From: Cepaea nemoralis
Lineage: Eukaryota; Mollusca; Gastropoda; Stylommatophora; Helicidae
Direction: 5' to 3'
NCBI GenBank assembly: GCA_014155875.1
Contig: JACEFZ010021736.1
Location: 1 to 64,000, forward strand
DNA: 64,000 nucleotides
Position numbers and translations under genes: made by a program. Shown here one piece after another: positions 45,121-57,419 of this stretch (position 1 is its first letter; the number at the start of each line of letters is the position of its first letter). The notes under the pieces are model-generated. The model worked only from the letters and a program-made list of their open reading frames with translations. It had not been told where the DNA came from and ran no database searches.

Positions 45121-45213
45121 ACATCAACAACAACAACATCATCTCCCAATGTAGCATAGGCCCTGAACCAACTCACACCAAGCCTGTTGTAGACTTGTTC
45201 ATGATTGGGTTTT

Positions 45214-45480
45214 GCAGCTAGTTTTCTACGGGATGAGGCAGCTAGTTTTCTATGGGATGAGGCAGCTAGTTTTCTATGGGATGAGGCAGCTAGTTTTCTA
45301 TGGGATGAGGCAGCTAGTGTTCTATGGGATGAGGCAGCTAGTTTTCTATGGGATGAGGCAGCTAGTTTTCTATGGGATGAGGCAGCTAGTTTTCTATGGG
45401 ATGAGGCAGCTAGTTTTCTATGGGATGAGGCAGCTAGTTTTCTATGGGATGAGGCAGCTAGTTATCTGTGGGATGAGGAA
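45214..45480 (+). repeat. 24 bp minisatellite, about 11 units
   Basis: Unit gcagctagttttctatggga-tgag. Being a multiple of three it stays open in two frames (AASFLWDE and QLVFYGMR). No splice sites flank it, so I treat it as intronic. Confidence 0.95.
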
Positions 45481-45831
45481 GCCAGTCTCACTCCAACCTC
45501 TTATTTTCTCTTCATCTTCTGTGATCAGTGTTTGCTATGTGCGGTGCATAACATCCATTGTAGGCCGTACATGTCCACTTTCTGATTCCCTGCCACTTAG
45601 GCCAACATACTCTGACTTCGATGGATGAGGTTTATTTTCTGGATTCCTCATCCCATAGGCAGATTGCCTTCCCAGACTTGTGGGCTCTGCCTGCCTATAG
45701 TCACCTCTTATTACATGGATGGTAAGTTACAGTGTTTTATTCTTTGCTTCCCTCATGGGCCCGGTAACACAAGGACGACTTCAAAACATTGTATAGAGAT
45801 TTTTCTTTGTTCAAATAGATTAATAGATTAA

Positions 45832-46010
45832 AAAAGGCAGGACAGAAAAACCACTGCAGGAAATCCTCCTCCAGTAACGTCAAGCATTCTTTGTCCACAT
45901 TGTCAAAGAACATTTCGAGCCAAAATAGGCCTTATCAGCCATCTTAGAACTCATGGCTCCATACTTTGAACACCACTGGATGAAATGAATGGTCAAACAA
46001 CAGATTAATA
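45832..46010 (+). repeat. LINE 3' end with zinc-finger-like tail
   Basis: Uninterrupted version of the host element at 37580-37608 + 38093-38260: KKRQDRKTT, then CPHCQRTFRAKIGLISHLRT. Confidence 0.8.
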
Positions 46011-46289
46011 GTAATTGACTCTTGCATGTATTTTGTTGTTCCTTCTACTGCTGTTGTTTTGCTGCTGGTGTTATGTATTTGTATCCAGTTTAGATATGGA
46101 ATGTCCCTTTAACTTTGGTAATACAAGCTGGATGGTAGGTTCAAGAGAAAGTTAAAAACAGCTTCAGATAAGTACTTAACTTTGCTGTAATTAAAAAAAG
46201 AAGAAAAGAACTTATCGTCTAACCTTATATAGTGATCGAAGGATAAAGCTTCTAATCCACATAAACCTACAGCAATACTGACTTCATGG

Positions 46290-46580
46290 GTGTTTTTACT
46301 TGCATGAAAAAATTAAAAGTAAACGAAGAAAATGGCTTGCTTGTCACCCCGACGGTCATGGTTTCAAATTCACATCGATGCAGTTTCTTTAACAAAAAAT
46401 TGACCTGGACTCCCAGGTCAAACCAGCCTAAAATTAGTACCAGAAAATGTAATGGGACATAAAGGCAGCTGGCTTGGTACTAACTACATCATCCAGCAAG
46501 AACCAAACCTTTAACAGATTTGGAGCTAGTACCATATGTCAGAAGGCACGTATAAGGATCTTTTACTGTTTTTTAATTTA
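46290..46580 (-). repeat. tRNA-derived SINE ('aaggacccttttacatg' family)
   Basis: Contains ttgacctggactcccaggtc, taaaattagtacc and aaggatcttttactg, in the same order as 44205-44510. Confidence 0.7.
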
Positions 46581-46634
46581 TGAACAACGTTCCTTTCTGT
46601 TTTGTCTATATTTTATTATCTTAATTAGTTACAG

Positions 46635-46806
46635 GAATCAGCAACAAAGATCAAGATTACTTAAGATTAGTTTTCAAAGACTACAAATTGATGAAAAGAA
46701 TTCTCACCCTATTGGACCAGAAAGCTGAAATAAACATGAACAAACCTACATTTCACAGTTTGGGCAGATATCTTGGAGACAGCCCTGATGATGTATCTCA
46801 TTTTGA
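46635..46806 (+). CDS. Death-domain receptor: death domain, N-terminal half
   Basis: The acceptor is ttagttacag (an alternative AG six bases earlier would add two residues in frame). The donor is ga|gtaagt, phase 2. The frame reads ISNKDQDYLRLVFKDYKLMK, then ILTLLDQKAEINMNKPTFHS and LGRYLGDSPDDVSHFE. The last part matches the death-domain core (aromatic/Trp position, LxxxLG, then D/E-D-I/V and a final acidic residue), covering helices 1 to 3. The Trp usual before the core Leu is Phe here, a common variation. Splitting the domain by a phase 2 intron after helix 3 is unlike the upstream phase 1 modules. Confidence 0.85.
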
Positions 46807-46906
46807 GTAAGTTTACTATCTCATGTCTCATTTAAAGTAATGTTTTCCATTTTATTTTAACTATTGCATTAGCATCATTAACACCTGGACTTAACATGTC
46901 CTATTG

Positions 46907-47046
46907 ACCCGGGAAGGTAAATCCGGTCAACAAACGCCAGAAGAAGTTGTGTGTGTCGGCCAAAAGGCGCAAATATCGCAGCTCTGCTGTAAACAGGCAC
47001 AATGCAATTACGTCCAAAACAAACATTATCGATGAACAAAGAAGAA
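46907..47046 (+). repeat. Short (GAA)n-tailed element
   Basis: Target duplication atgtcctattg (46896-46906, 47047-47057). More diverged than the copy at 47909. Confidence 0.85.
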
Positions 47047-47256
47047 ATGTCCTATTGCAATGTGGTGGGCTGTTAGGAGTGCCTTGATGATCCCACTATC
47101 CCAAATTGTTGATGAAAACTAATTTTCTTGTGAGTTTTAGCAATTTTAAGCAAAAATTGTGCGAAGGCCACACACACTGAACACTTTCTGTCTCCAGGAT
47201 ATGGGAGGATGGCCAGCGCTTTTGACCATCATAATAATAAAGTTAGTTGCATGGCC

Positions 47257-47430
47257 TTTTCAGGACATCACAACCAGCCTCAGCATTATTTGTTGGCTAT
47301 TTATGATTTACTGGGAAATTGTTATGTTCAGTATTTTGCCATTGCTTTCTGAATGACCGATGCCTCACAGCATCACAATCAACACAAGGCTGTCTGCATC
47401 CAAATCTCTCACAGCTGATTTGGAACCCTA
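47257..47430 (-). repeat. SINE fragment, head type 1
   Basis: caggacatcacaaccagcctcagc, agtattttgccattgctttctgaa, acaaggctgtctgc in minus orientation. Confidence 0.65.
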
Positions 47431-47629
47431 GACTCGGTATGTCGGGGAATTGTGAAACACGTTCATTGCCTCTAAGCATAATACTCCTAATGAATTGATT
47501 GTCACAGAAACAACAGATCTTTAAGACAGGAGACCTTTGTAGTTCTCTAGTACTATCTATACTTTAATGTTTTCAAATTGTCTCATTGTATAGAAAATTT
47601 TTCTCTTTCTATATATTTCTTGGCAATGG

Positions 47630-47820
47630 ATATAGTGTAGTTGATAGGGGGTTCGCTGATAATGTCATGACCGTGGTCGGGCAAGGGTTCGATACCTGTG
47701 TTTGTCATCCATAAGCAGAGAAAAAAACTGGCCACCTATTCCTCTGTACATTCAGGCTGCAAAATGTGATTGCTCTATCACATCACAGCCCTTAGCAGAA
47801 AACGTTTTTCGAGACAAATT
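47630..47820 (+). repeat. tRNA-like SINE (family also at 9240-9420)
   Basis: tatagtgtagttgataggggg and caagggttcgatacctg give a tRNA-like box A/box B pair, followed by actggccacctattcctctg. Confidence 0.65.
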
Positions 47821-47908
47821 TCCTCAACAAATGTATATTTAACATATTTTCACATTGTCCCATTATCTATAATGAAAATATTGCTGTATATATCTTATAT
47901 ATACACTT

Positions 47909-48051
47909 CCGGAAAGGTTAACCCGGTCAACAAATGCCCGCAGAAGTCGGATGTGTCGGCCTAACGGGGCAAGAACGCAGCTCTGCTGTAAACAGGCACA
48001 ATGGAATCACGTCCGGAAAAAAACAACTCCGGATGAACGCAGAAGAAGAAG
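47909..48051 (+). repeat. Short (GAA)n-tailed element
   Basis: Target duplication atatatacactt (47897-47908, 48052-48063). Near-consensus copy. Confidence 0.88.
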
Positions 48052-48244
48052 ATATATACACTTTAGTTCTCTAGTACTGATTATACTTAACATGTTAGCT
48101 GGTTTTCTGGTGATGTTTTGGTTTAGATATTCTGTTGAGTATGTAATTCGTAACTGCCTGTAACTGACTGTAGGCATATGTCAAAGAATCAATACTACTG
48201 CATTCAGGATAAACCTAAACCATGGAACACCACCTGTAAAAACA

Positions 48245-49072
48245 TTGCTTAAGGTGCTCCTGTCTGGGAAATTGCCATTACTACGGACACTACCTTCTGA
48301 ACTAGGCAGCCAGCATAAGGTCACCATACAGTTGATACCATCTCACTGTGGAGTACCTGGAATCAAGAGAGCTGATCGATTAGCTAAGGAAGGAGCAATA
48401 GAAGAACAACCTGATGTACCTGTTACATACCACCAAAAGAAAAGAATCAGAAAGCCATCAGAAAGACACCAGCTCAAGACTATTACCACTTTATGGACAG
48501 ACCAGAATAAATCATTATTCTGTGCCTCAGAACAGGAGACAGTAGATTTTTTTTCAATGTTGCATATTCCTTACAGGACGTTGCAGTCAACCCCAGCATT
48601 TTTCAGCTGCTGTTGATGAACTAGGCAAGTTTTCTTATGTTTAATAGTTTGCCATTGCTTTCTGAACAACCGGCTCTCATACTCCTGTAAGTTACCAGCA
48701 TGGCCCGAACCGCTGCCGATTCTCGCAGCTGCTGTTTTCCCCATACGGATATTCGGGATTACGAACAATGTTGCTAACCCCTTGGCCAGGGAGACACAAT
48801 AGATTACACAACCACATGTATACAGAATTCAAGATTGGCGAGTCAGCCATGTGCATATATGAATTGGTGCTCAGACAGCAGATCACTTACTCCAAGACTG
48901 CCCAAAAAAACGACATATCTAGGCAAACCTTCTGGCCTAGAAAAACAACAGTTGAAGATAAACTCTATGGACCGCTGAGTGAACTAAAAAAGACAGTTAA
49001 ATTTATACAAGAGACACATTGCAGTTACAGACAAATTTCAGCGAATGAAAGAAGAAGAAGGACAAACCTATA
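48245..49072 (+). pseudogene. (GAA)n-tailed RNase H LINE, split by a SINE
   Basis: Reads HKVTIQLIPSHCGVPGIKRA, DRLAKEGAIEEQPDVPVTYH (RNase H end), then after the SINE SPRLPKKTTYLGKPSG-type tail and LYGPLSELKKTVKF, ending (GAAGAAG). Related to 37609-38092. Confidence 0.75.
48550..48795 (-). repeat. SINE nested in the LINE at 48245-49072
   Basis: Minus SINE (head type 2). It is flanked by an imperfect duplication around agacagtagatt / agacacaatagatt. The uninterrupted LINE sequence is seen at 37800-37830. Confidence 0.75.
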
Positions 49073-49084
49073 AGTTCCGGCATC

Positions 49085-49320
49085 TGTGGCTAAGGAATAG
49101 CAAATGCTTTTCACAATCCCACATAACAGCTTTGAAATCAGCTGTAGGCAGTGTGGAAGCAGACTGCCTTGTGCTGATGTTTAACAATGGTATGAGCATC
49201 GGTCGTTCTGTAAACAATGGCAAACTACTGAACTTAAACTTAACTAGAAAATCAAAAACAGTCAAAAAATGCTGGGGTTGATTGTGATGTCCTATAATGG
49301 CCATGCAACTAACATTTGTT
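49085..49320 (+). repeat. SINE fragment, head type 1
   Basis: agcagactgccttgtgctg, ggtcgttctgtaaacaatggcaaactactgaac, gatgtcctataatggc. Confidence 0.7.
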
Positions 49321-49524
49321 TTAGATGCTGATTGTCCCTGTTGCAAACTGGTTAACTACATGCCGCCACATCGTTTGAATTTATTGAAACAAGTTCCATA
49401 CTTGATTCCTGACTCCAGCAGCCATAATCAAGAAGATTCATGAAGAGCTTGTTTTACCATGCATAAGGGTGCCATTTAATGCTCCCAGTATATCTCCTGT
49501 GAGATAACAATACAAGGAAATTGC

Positions 49525-50110
49525 TTAACCGAGTTAATCGATTTAAATATCTAGGGGCAATCATAATATCAGATGGAAAATGTGTCTCAGAAATTAAGAG
49601 CGGAAAAGATCAAACAAAAGCTGTATTTTGGAAAGTGAAAAGTATCTTATGCAATAATTTACTATAATTGAATGTTAGATAGAGAATATTGAAATGCTAA
49701 ATGGAACATGTTTTGATGTATGCCAGTGAAACATGGAACAAGAATGAACGAACTAGGAAGAGCTTGGAGGCAATGGACATGAAATTTCAGAAATGAGTGT
49801 TGCCAATATATTACTATTAGACTGCCAGAGTAACTAACAATGAAGTCTTGGAAGAAGCTAAAGAAAGTAGAATTTTATATACAACTATACAAAAAAGAAA
49901 AAAGCATTCTTTTATCATATATTGCAAAGAGAGGCATTGGAAAACTTATTGACAACTGAAAAGATCAATGGCAGAAGAGGAAGACCAAGAGAAATGGATG
50001 GTGGATGGACTGAAAATGATGTCATGGAGGAATATCATCAACAGAGTTGATTCAGAACAAAAAGAACTGATGTATGATCACCAACACCAGTTGGCAGGGC
50101 ACATTATAGT
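49525..50110 (+). pseudogene. LINE ORF2 C-terminal fragment
   Basis: NRFKYLGAIIISDGKCVSEI, VEVMDMKFQK-like, ATRVTNNEVLEEAKESRILY and GRRGRPREMDGGWTENDVMEEYHQQS-like segments across frames. Confidence 0.65.
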
Positions 50111-50358
50111 GATGATATTCCCTGTGACCATTTTCAGTGTACCAGAGATAGGTGGCTTTTAAACTAAAATAGCAGCTCCTCCCTTTCCATACACATTTGG
50201 ACCTGAATAATAGATTCACATGTTCTTGAATTCTTGCCTCCTCCACAAATGATGGCCACTCATGCCACTGTCCTCCATTCTAAATTTTCTGAAGATAAAC
50301 TGAGAGAAAGTGACAGTAATCACTTGCCTTAAATATAAAAACTGTGATTGTATTTCAG

Positions 50359-50536
50359 ATTCCGCTGTCAACACAAGGAGCTGAGTCCAACAGAGGGATA
50401 CATAAAAAGGATGATAGAAGAAGGTCAAGGGTTAAGTAACTTGTTAGCCTTCTTCAAACAGCACAAACATACGCTAGAACTTGCAGAGGACATTGAGAAA
50501 ACTGTATTACATCCTTATCAAGCGTCCAATGATTGA
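50359..50536 (+). CDS. Death-domain receptor: death domain, C-terminal half and stop
   Basis: The last coding exon (acceptor tgtatttcag, one base completes Glu). It reads FRCQHKELSPTEGYIKRMIE, EGQGLSNLLAFFKQHKHTLE, LAEDIEKTVLHPYQASND and a TGA at 50534-50536. SPTE, the amphipathic IKRMIEEG, LSNLLAFFK and LAEDIEKTV correspond to helices 4-6 of the death-domain fold, in the place of the usual ...ptxxLLxxW...LxxxLxxLgrxDvxexl. With the previous exon the domain is about 95 residues, a normal size. Only about 9 residues follow it, so the domain is C-terminal as in TNF-type death receptors. Confidence 0.85.
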
Positions 50537-52040
50537 TGTATGCATATTCCAAAATTCAATATATTGAACAATTAGACAATTTGGAACATAGTTTGAAAAT
50601 CCTAGGTCACCGTATTTTGTGCTCAAGATTATGTTCTGGATTTAAAGACTAAATTTTGGTTATCTGTTTCCAAACATAGTTTGAATGCTAGATGCAGACA
50701 TGTGTGTTCATGTTTGACACAGTCTCAGTTTTGCCTATTTGGTGCGTGCTTTCATCACATTCATTCTTGCAAACATGTGTTGATGAGGGGCTGTGAGATG
50801 AAAGTCACAGTCTAGCACTTGTTAGACTCACATGCTTTTCCTTCACACAAGTAACACAAAAACGTGAAGGACCCTTTTTATACTTCTTGAGGTCTGTTGA
50901 GCATATAATATATATTGTTCCTGGACAATATGGCAGAAGGCAGGCGGGCCAGTAAAACCCTGGAGAATTGATTGTTTCCTGGTTCAGTTTACTGGTGCAT
51001 TTTCACCATGTTTGGACTTTCATCACCCAACTGCTGAGTTGAGCGCTTGGTGTGACACTGTGAGCTGTGAAATTCATTTAAAATGTCTTTTGTGTCAATG
51101 GGGACTGAGATGAAATGCATTTTCTGAAAATGATGGATGGCTGCACTTCCGGCATGTGATTATGCATGTACAGGTTGCTTGTGTTTGTTGGACAGCTGTC
51201 TCCTCAACAGTGAACTACACATTCAAGTTGTTGGTGCTCTAGAAATTTGGCTTGTTGAAACTACTGTTTCCTTCACGAGTTCACATGGGACAATGATGAG
51301 TATTTTGTGTGGTCTTTCGCTGGCACATAAATGGAGAAGTTATGGGGTGACCCATTGCTGTGTAGTTGGAACTGTATGACTACTACTGTGACTACACCGG
51401 GCATATGGTGCTCTCCCCATATTTTCATTCAACACTTGAAGGGTGAAATAGTCAATATCACCCTGACCTGCCTTACTATCAAGACATTTCCAAGAAGTCT
51501 GTTAAGAAACTGGAAAGACAATGTAAAATTATGCTTTATGACTAATATGTAATTTTATATGCTAATTGCTCAAAGATGGTTTCGGTGGAACATGACCGAT
51601 GCACAGAATAACATGGCAGAACACAATGGCAGCACTTTATGAAAAGCATATTGAACATTGCTAAGAGCAACACCTACTTCTTTCCATGAAGCTTGTATGT
51701 AGATGTAAGTAAGAGTGTAAGTAAAGGTGAAGGACCATTTTACACACCATGAGGAGTGTTGGGCGCATGGTTTTTTAAAATTTTAAACTTTACTGTAAAA
51801 GAGTGCCAAGATGCTAGTGTGGGGGGTTGACTTGAAGATAATACTGCTGACAATGATTACTTGAAATAATGGCTCAAACACACAAGAATCTGGCAGATGC
51901 TCAGGTGAAAGTATCAAGGCAGACTCACGGTGGTAACTGGTATAACGTTTATTCCCAAAGGATATACTTCACATATGCTTCCACGACAAGCTGAGATACT
52001 TTGTCACACTAGGCAGTCGTACTGGTTCACCTCTCGATTA
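50537..52040 (+). other. Probable 3' UTR/flank of the receptor gene with repeat crumbs
   Basis: No convincing coding exon. Fragments of the 'gttagttagtcg' family flank (ctgagttgagcgcttggtgtgacac at about 51030, reverse of 58620-58650) and of the 'aaggacccttttacatg' SINE (50870, 51725) are visible. The polyadenylation site is not identifiable. Confidence 0.4.
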
Positions 52041-52055
52041 TGTGCAGTACATTTG

Positions 52056-52394
52056 CTTGCTTGTGCTTGCTTGTGTTCGCTGGCTGTGAACTCCAGCGTG
52101 AAGTCCTGTATGTCGGATGAATACACCCTGTTGTCCACCATCGGTGTGATGTCATACCGGACCTGAGGTTTGCGTGAGTATCCGTTGTCCCATGTCTGGC
52201 TTATTGGTGTGCAGACTGGTGGTTCCTTGCCATGCAGGCAGATACTCTCTGGCTTCGGAGGAATCATCGATCCTACTGATGTTAGCCAGGTCCCCGAAGG
52301 GACCTGTTGCCCAGGACGCACGATGTGGACGTGTCAGCAGGTCTTGGCCAGTATAGATCCCGGCCCTGGTGCCTTGGAAACACCTCTGCGTCCC
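52056..52394 (-). repeat. Unclassified ~335 bp element, copy 3
   Basis: Perfect 14 bp target duplication gtgcagtacatttg (52042-52055, 52395-52408). Ends as in the other copies. Confidence 0.9.
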
Positions 52395-52619
52395 GTGCAG
52401 TACATTTGATGGCCCTAAATAATTTATGCACAGTCCAAATGTATCACACTGTATTCTTACTCTGTCACTACTTGGTGCAGCCCAGTAAAGCAGTAGATTA
52501 TGAATTTTTTTTAATGCACAATGAACTAGAACTCACTCTTTTCTTACAGCTGCTTACAATTGACGATCAACACTGCCATCAGCTACTGGGACTTTCCATC
52601 ACTCTAGTTTGCACCCATC

Positions 52620-55400
52620 TCATCTCTTCTTAGTTTTTCTATGAGCAGTATGAAGATCCCCTGCCGGCTTGCTAGGCCAGACGCAGGTTTAGGACAAAAA
52701 TCTGACCATAGAGAGTCCATCCCCTATGGCGAGCCATAGCCCCATTAGCCCATGACCTTGCGGTCATGGTTTCCCAGTCTACACCGCGTGGAGGTGGGGT
52801 TGACTTGTGTAGTCTGTGGGTCATCGGCAGGGTACTAATTTTCACTTTTCACCCTCCTGGGAGAGGCTAGTCGATCTTAACCTTGCTGGCTGCTGAGGGC
52901 CAGGCGCAGTCCACACCTTTATGAATATTAACAGAATGTCACTTGTGAATCATTTTATGATGTAGGACATTGGTTGATAGTGTCAAGGTGGAATAAATGC
53001 AAGTCATTTTAGAAGTATTCCTGATCTAGTGTTATGTGATGTTCGTCCTATTTGTGTCTACTCTGTGACTTGTAGGACAAAGTCTTGTCGCTAAGCTGCC
53101 TTGTGCCAAAATGAGGGACACTTACTTTCTTGATTTGGAAAGACAACTCTGGTCGCAAGCTTTACTTTTGTTTAACCCAAGTTTTTGTCAGTAGTGTTCA
53201 CTAGCTAGCCACTTGACTGGCTTTCTGGGCTTGCAATGCATTTATTCTTGCTATAGTCTGTTTCAGTTGAATTGTTTGTAACTGTCTTTAACTCTATTTA
53301 ACTCTATCTAGCTATCAGACTAGGACATTTTCACCTGCTTTAAGGCATATTGGGTATGTTGTGTTAGCCCCATATTTTATGGAGGAATGCAGAACTTGTC
53401 CCAATGACAATCTTTCTAAATTTCTATCTATCATAAGCCAAGTGTCCTGCCATTGTTGCTGTCCACCATTTCTTTGCCTGCTATAAATTTCTAGGCATCT
53501 TTAAAGAAGTTGTTCTGTCGCTGCTTTCCTTTTTGTCTGTGACCATAGCAATTGTCTCTATAAAGAGGACCTGTGCTTGCTGTTATGAACTAGTGACCAT
53601 AATCGACAACTATTTATTGGTTGTTTTTAAGCACAATACCATTACATAAATTAATATTCAATAATATTTCATTTTAACCAAAAGAAACTCAATATTGTCA
53701 AAGATGTGCTATATTTTTTAAGCACTGTATCTCTACTCAACATGCAGTTGTGATTGGCTGAAAAGTTTTCAATAGAGTGCCTCAAGTCTGAAGTTTTTGG
53801 AGGTTACCTTGGTTAGGAAGACATCAACACAGAACTCTTGGAAAGCTTTAGGGAATTAGATGTTTGAGGGAGGTTTAAAAGGACAAGAAGTGTGCAGGTC
53901 TGCAACCAGACATTACATAAGTCTTTATTTTCATATCCTAAAAACGGGTTAGAAGAAGCAGGTTAGACGAGACCGAATTTTAAACCTTTTTTTTTTTTGG
54001 AATTGGAATCAGAATCGGAATCCTAAAAACTCAACTGTCTGCAAAATGAAAGTAGATAGGCAGTCATGACAAGCATGGAAGGCAACAACTAGAGTTCTGT
54101 ACCTCCAGGATGACAAAGTGTTTGAGAACTGCAAGCTTGAGCAGTCTTATAGAAAAAAAATGACTTCACACTGGTCCAAAAGAAAGCTGGTGATTGAAAT
54201 ATTATACACATCAGTCTACCCAAACTTTAAAACTCGCCTCACAATAACATAAAAGAGTACATAGTGTGAGTTTCGTTAGTATAGCCATCATACTTGGGTG
54301 CACACTTCATTGCTCTTCAATATCCAACCCACTCATGCTTTGTAAGTACATCCACTGGGATTCCTCAGATTCCTACCTTCCTGCCTCCTCCTCCTCCCCC
54401 CCCTTCTTTCATTGTACCACTTCCACTCCAATACCATGAATGCTCACTGAACTGTTACACCCACCACCCCATCATCATTCTACATCCCACCCCTTTGGTT
54501 GGGTATAAAATCAGACATCTCTGGCATACAGGGCTATACACAGCTCGGAATTCTGAGGTAAATAGGAACATTTTTTCCAATTTTTATTTTCTCTTCATTG
54601 CTTTCATTTTTTCATCTTTTTATTCTTCTCATTCTGGAGTCACTTCTTAATGTAGTCACAGGAAATCTCCGTGACTATTGACTATATGTTGTGTTTGGTG
54701 TATGTGTTTGTTTGCTGATGAAGGCTAATCGCTGCAACGTCCTGTATGTGTCATAATTCTGTTATGTAAAGCTGCACTACTGGTGTCATTTTATATTGTT
54801 TACATTTTCACAGCTTTACCGCAGTTCCACCAAATTTTATTCATATTTTTGAAATATTATCTATGCTATTGGGACTTTTCTCTGAGTGACCTCTCCACTG
54901 TGAAACACAAGAGGAGTAATGAGTAAATAACCTAATATACCAGAGCTTTCATACCAAAGTGCTTTTATTGTTTGTAAGAAGTGATATAACAAGTGTTTGT
55001 TCAACAGTATATGTATGTGTGTGTGTGTGTGTGTGTTTATATTAAGTAAGAAAGTTTTTTAAAAAAAGAACATGAAGGTCAAGATGACTTCACCTATGTA
55101 CCAGTCTTGACATATGGATGAGAATCATGACCAATGACTACATTTCAAAGCAATTAGCCTGCAGGCCTAGGATATGGGACACCTTAGAAAGACTAGGAAG
55201 ATATCAAAGTGGAGCGAGGTTCCACACATGGCCAATACAGCAAGCCTAGAGAACTCTTGCAGGCCCACATAAAGAATCCTAGCTGAAACAGTTTGGTCTT
55301 GTCTGCAGTTTGAGAAAACTAGCAACCATGTCAGCCAAATGTTAAAGTCTCTTGGACATAACACAGTTTTCTGTATGTGATAACACCAAGCAGTCACTGA
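52620..55400. other. Mostly unassigned flank
   Basis: GC-richer block at 52640-52920 without recognised origin. A LINE crumb (-) at 53395-53470. An open stretch after an acceptor-like AG at 53080-53196 (GQSLVAKLPCAKMRDTYFLD) that I could not link to a gene. At 54715-54835 a ctgatga... block and a tail matching 16873-16945. (TG)n at 55016-55035. Confidence 0.35.
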
Positions 55401-55401
55401 G

Positions 55402-55610
55402 GATTCTTCTTCTTTCTTCTGCTTGAAATTTGTCTATAACTGCAATGCTGTCTTTTTTAGTTCACTCAGTGGTCTATATAGTTTATCTTCCACTGTTGTA
55501 TCTCCAGGCCAGAAGGTTTGCCTATATATGTCATATTTTGGGCAGCATTGGAGTATGTGATCTTCTGTCTGCGGCATTAATCCACATGTGCACATGGCTG
55601 ATCCATCACT
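55402..55610 (-). repeat. 3' end of (GAA)n-tailed RNase H LINE
   Basis: Target duplication actgaggat on both sides (about 55396-55404 and 55607-55615). Decayed minus frame of ...CGLMPQTEDHILQ.... Confidence 0.75.
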
Positions 55611-55649
55611 GAGGATAACCCATCTTCCTTAGCGAAACCCCACTTTAAT

Positions 55650-56150
55650 AAGTGGATTAGTACATCTATTTAGGTATCAGTGTAGACACAGATGGAAGTA
55701 CAGACAACAATATTAAAATAAAAATGCAAAAGGCAAGACCAGCTTTCATAGCCCTAGGCAATTTGCGGAGTCAGCAGAAATTAAATGTCACACTAAACTT
55801 AGAACAACTCTAACATTAAATCAATACTATTGTATGGATTAGAAGTATGGAAAATGACTAAAACAATTACTAAAATATTGCCAGCATTCATTAATTGGTG
55901 TCTACGCAGAATAGGACTAGCAAGGTATAACAGGGTCACCAATGTGGAGCTCTTGTAAAGAACTAAACAAATACAAGTGAATCAAAGGGTAGGAAAACAT
56001 GTTGGTGCTGGGTAGGACACACACTGAGAAAACCTGAGAATAGTATCAAGCTCTCAAAAGTGGTAAGCTCCCACAAATGAAGAGTGCACTAAGCAAGATA
56101 GATGCCAGAAGGACAACTGTAGTGGGCACATTTCCATTGTAGATTACTTG
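55650..56150 (+). pseudogene. LINE ORF2 C-terminal fragment, fourth subfamily
   Basis: YLGISVDTDGSTDNNIKIKM, QKARPAFIALGNL, then decayed segments with VTNVELL. Confidence 0.6.
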
Positions 56151-56179
56151 GAAATTAAAATGCAGATAAACATGCAAAC

Positions 56180-56395
56180 GTCTTTCTCCGTAATCCTGTA
56201 TACTCTCGTGAGTAATGTGATGTGCGCAAGAAATGGTAGCGGTTCTCGCCGTGTCAGTAACTTACGGGGTATGTGAGCCTGTCACTCAGAAAGCAATGGC
56301 AAATTACTGAGCATAATCTTGCCTAGTACATCAACAGCAGCTGAAAAATGCTGGTGTTGACTGCAATGTCCTGTAAGGGATATACAACAAAACAA
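56180..56395 (+). repeat. SINE, head type 2
   Basis: Nearly collinear with 22225-22450 from tttctccgtaat to tcctgtaagggatatac. Confidence 0.8.
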
Positions 56396-56906
56396 AACAA
56401 AAATATTTTTTTCAAAAACGTGCAAAAAAGGGAGGCGAATGTGTGCAAGAAAATAACAAAGTCTCACGCTCTGAGAAAAAAACAAAAGAGCTATCCGGGC
56501 AATGAGAAACACTCAGAATCAACTCAACAACAACTAGCATACTCTTGGCAGTCAGGGACAGCTAACCAGTTATTGCTTTATGATGAGGATTAACAGACAG
56601 AATAAATACATACATACGCTTCATGTCTGCTTCACAACTAGGCATATTTGGACTAAGAAAACAGACTGCTGGACAATGAGCTAAGAAAGACATACTGGCC
56701 CACTGAATCAATATTAAATCCTCAAGCTGGATGGAACTGAAGAGGAACTAAAATAAAATGGCTGAGTTCATCTTGAGTACTTGCATGATGATCTAATCAT
56801 CAAACAGCAATTTCAAGAAGAAGAAGAAGCTCTCCAAGACTACCAGCTCCCTAAGATGTGCTACGCAATGAAAAGGCCTCCCCATCATTACTGAGTGACA
56901 AAGCTC

Positions 56907-57008
56907 TTCTTCTTCTTTCACTCGCTTGAAATTTGTATATAACTGCAATGTTGTCTCTTGTATGAATTTAACTGTCTTTTTTTTTAGTTCACTCAGTGGT
57001 CTCTAGAG
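56907..57008 (-). repeat. ~100 bp 3' end of (GAA)n-tailed RNase H LINE
   Basis: Target duplication gagtgacaaa (about 56893-56902 and 57006-57015). cttcttcttt...gaaatttgtatataactgcaatgtt. Confidence 0.8.
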
Positions 57009-57419
57009 TGACAAACTCTATAGTGATGGGAGAAGCCTGAATTGAACTGCTTGCTTTGTGAGTGAGACAGATGTGACTGTTTTAGAATGAAGAAAATGAA
57101 GAAAAAGACAACTATCTTTAATCTCTTTAAGAAGTTTGGTGCTTTTATCACAGATTGTGTTTTAATAATCCTGTGCTCAAGCAAATAAATGCTTTGATGT
57201 TTTTTTTGTGGTTGATTTATCCACTGTTTTGATTATTGGTATTTCTAAATTCTTTGTCATAAATTATTTTTGTGGTGCTTTACTTTTCATGATGTGTTTG
57301 CCAGTAAGTTAACATTGTTATAAGTGGACACATGTTTTTAAAACCATAGTGCTCTTAACCCACTTTTTTTAAAACTGAAGATTTGCAATTGTTATGCATG
57401 ATAGCCTAAATGTTGCATG

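Noticed and set aside
53080..53196. Open stretch GQSLVAKLPCAKMRDTYFLD after an acceptor-like AG
   Set aside because: No domain, no partner exon and ordinary length for chance.
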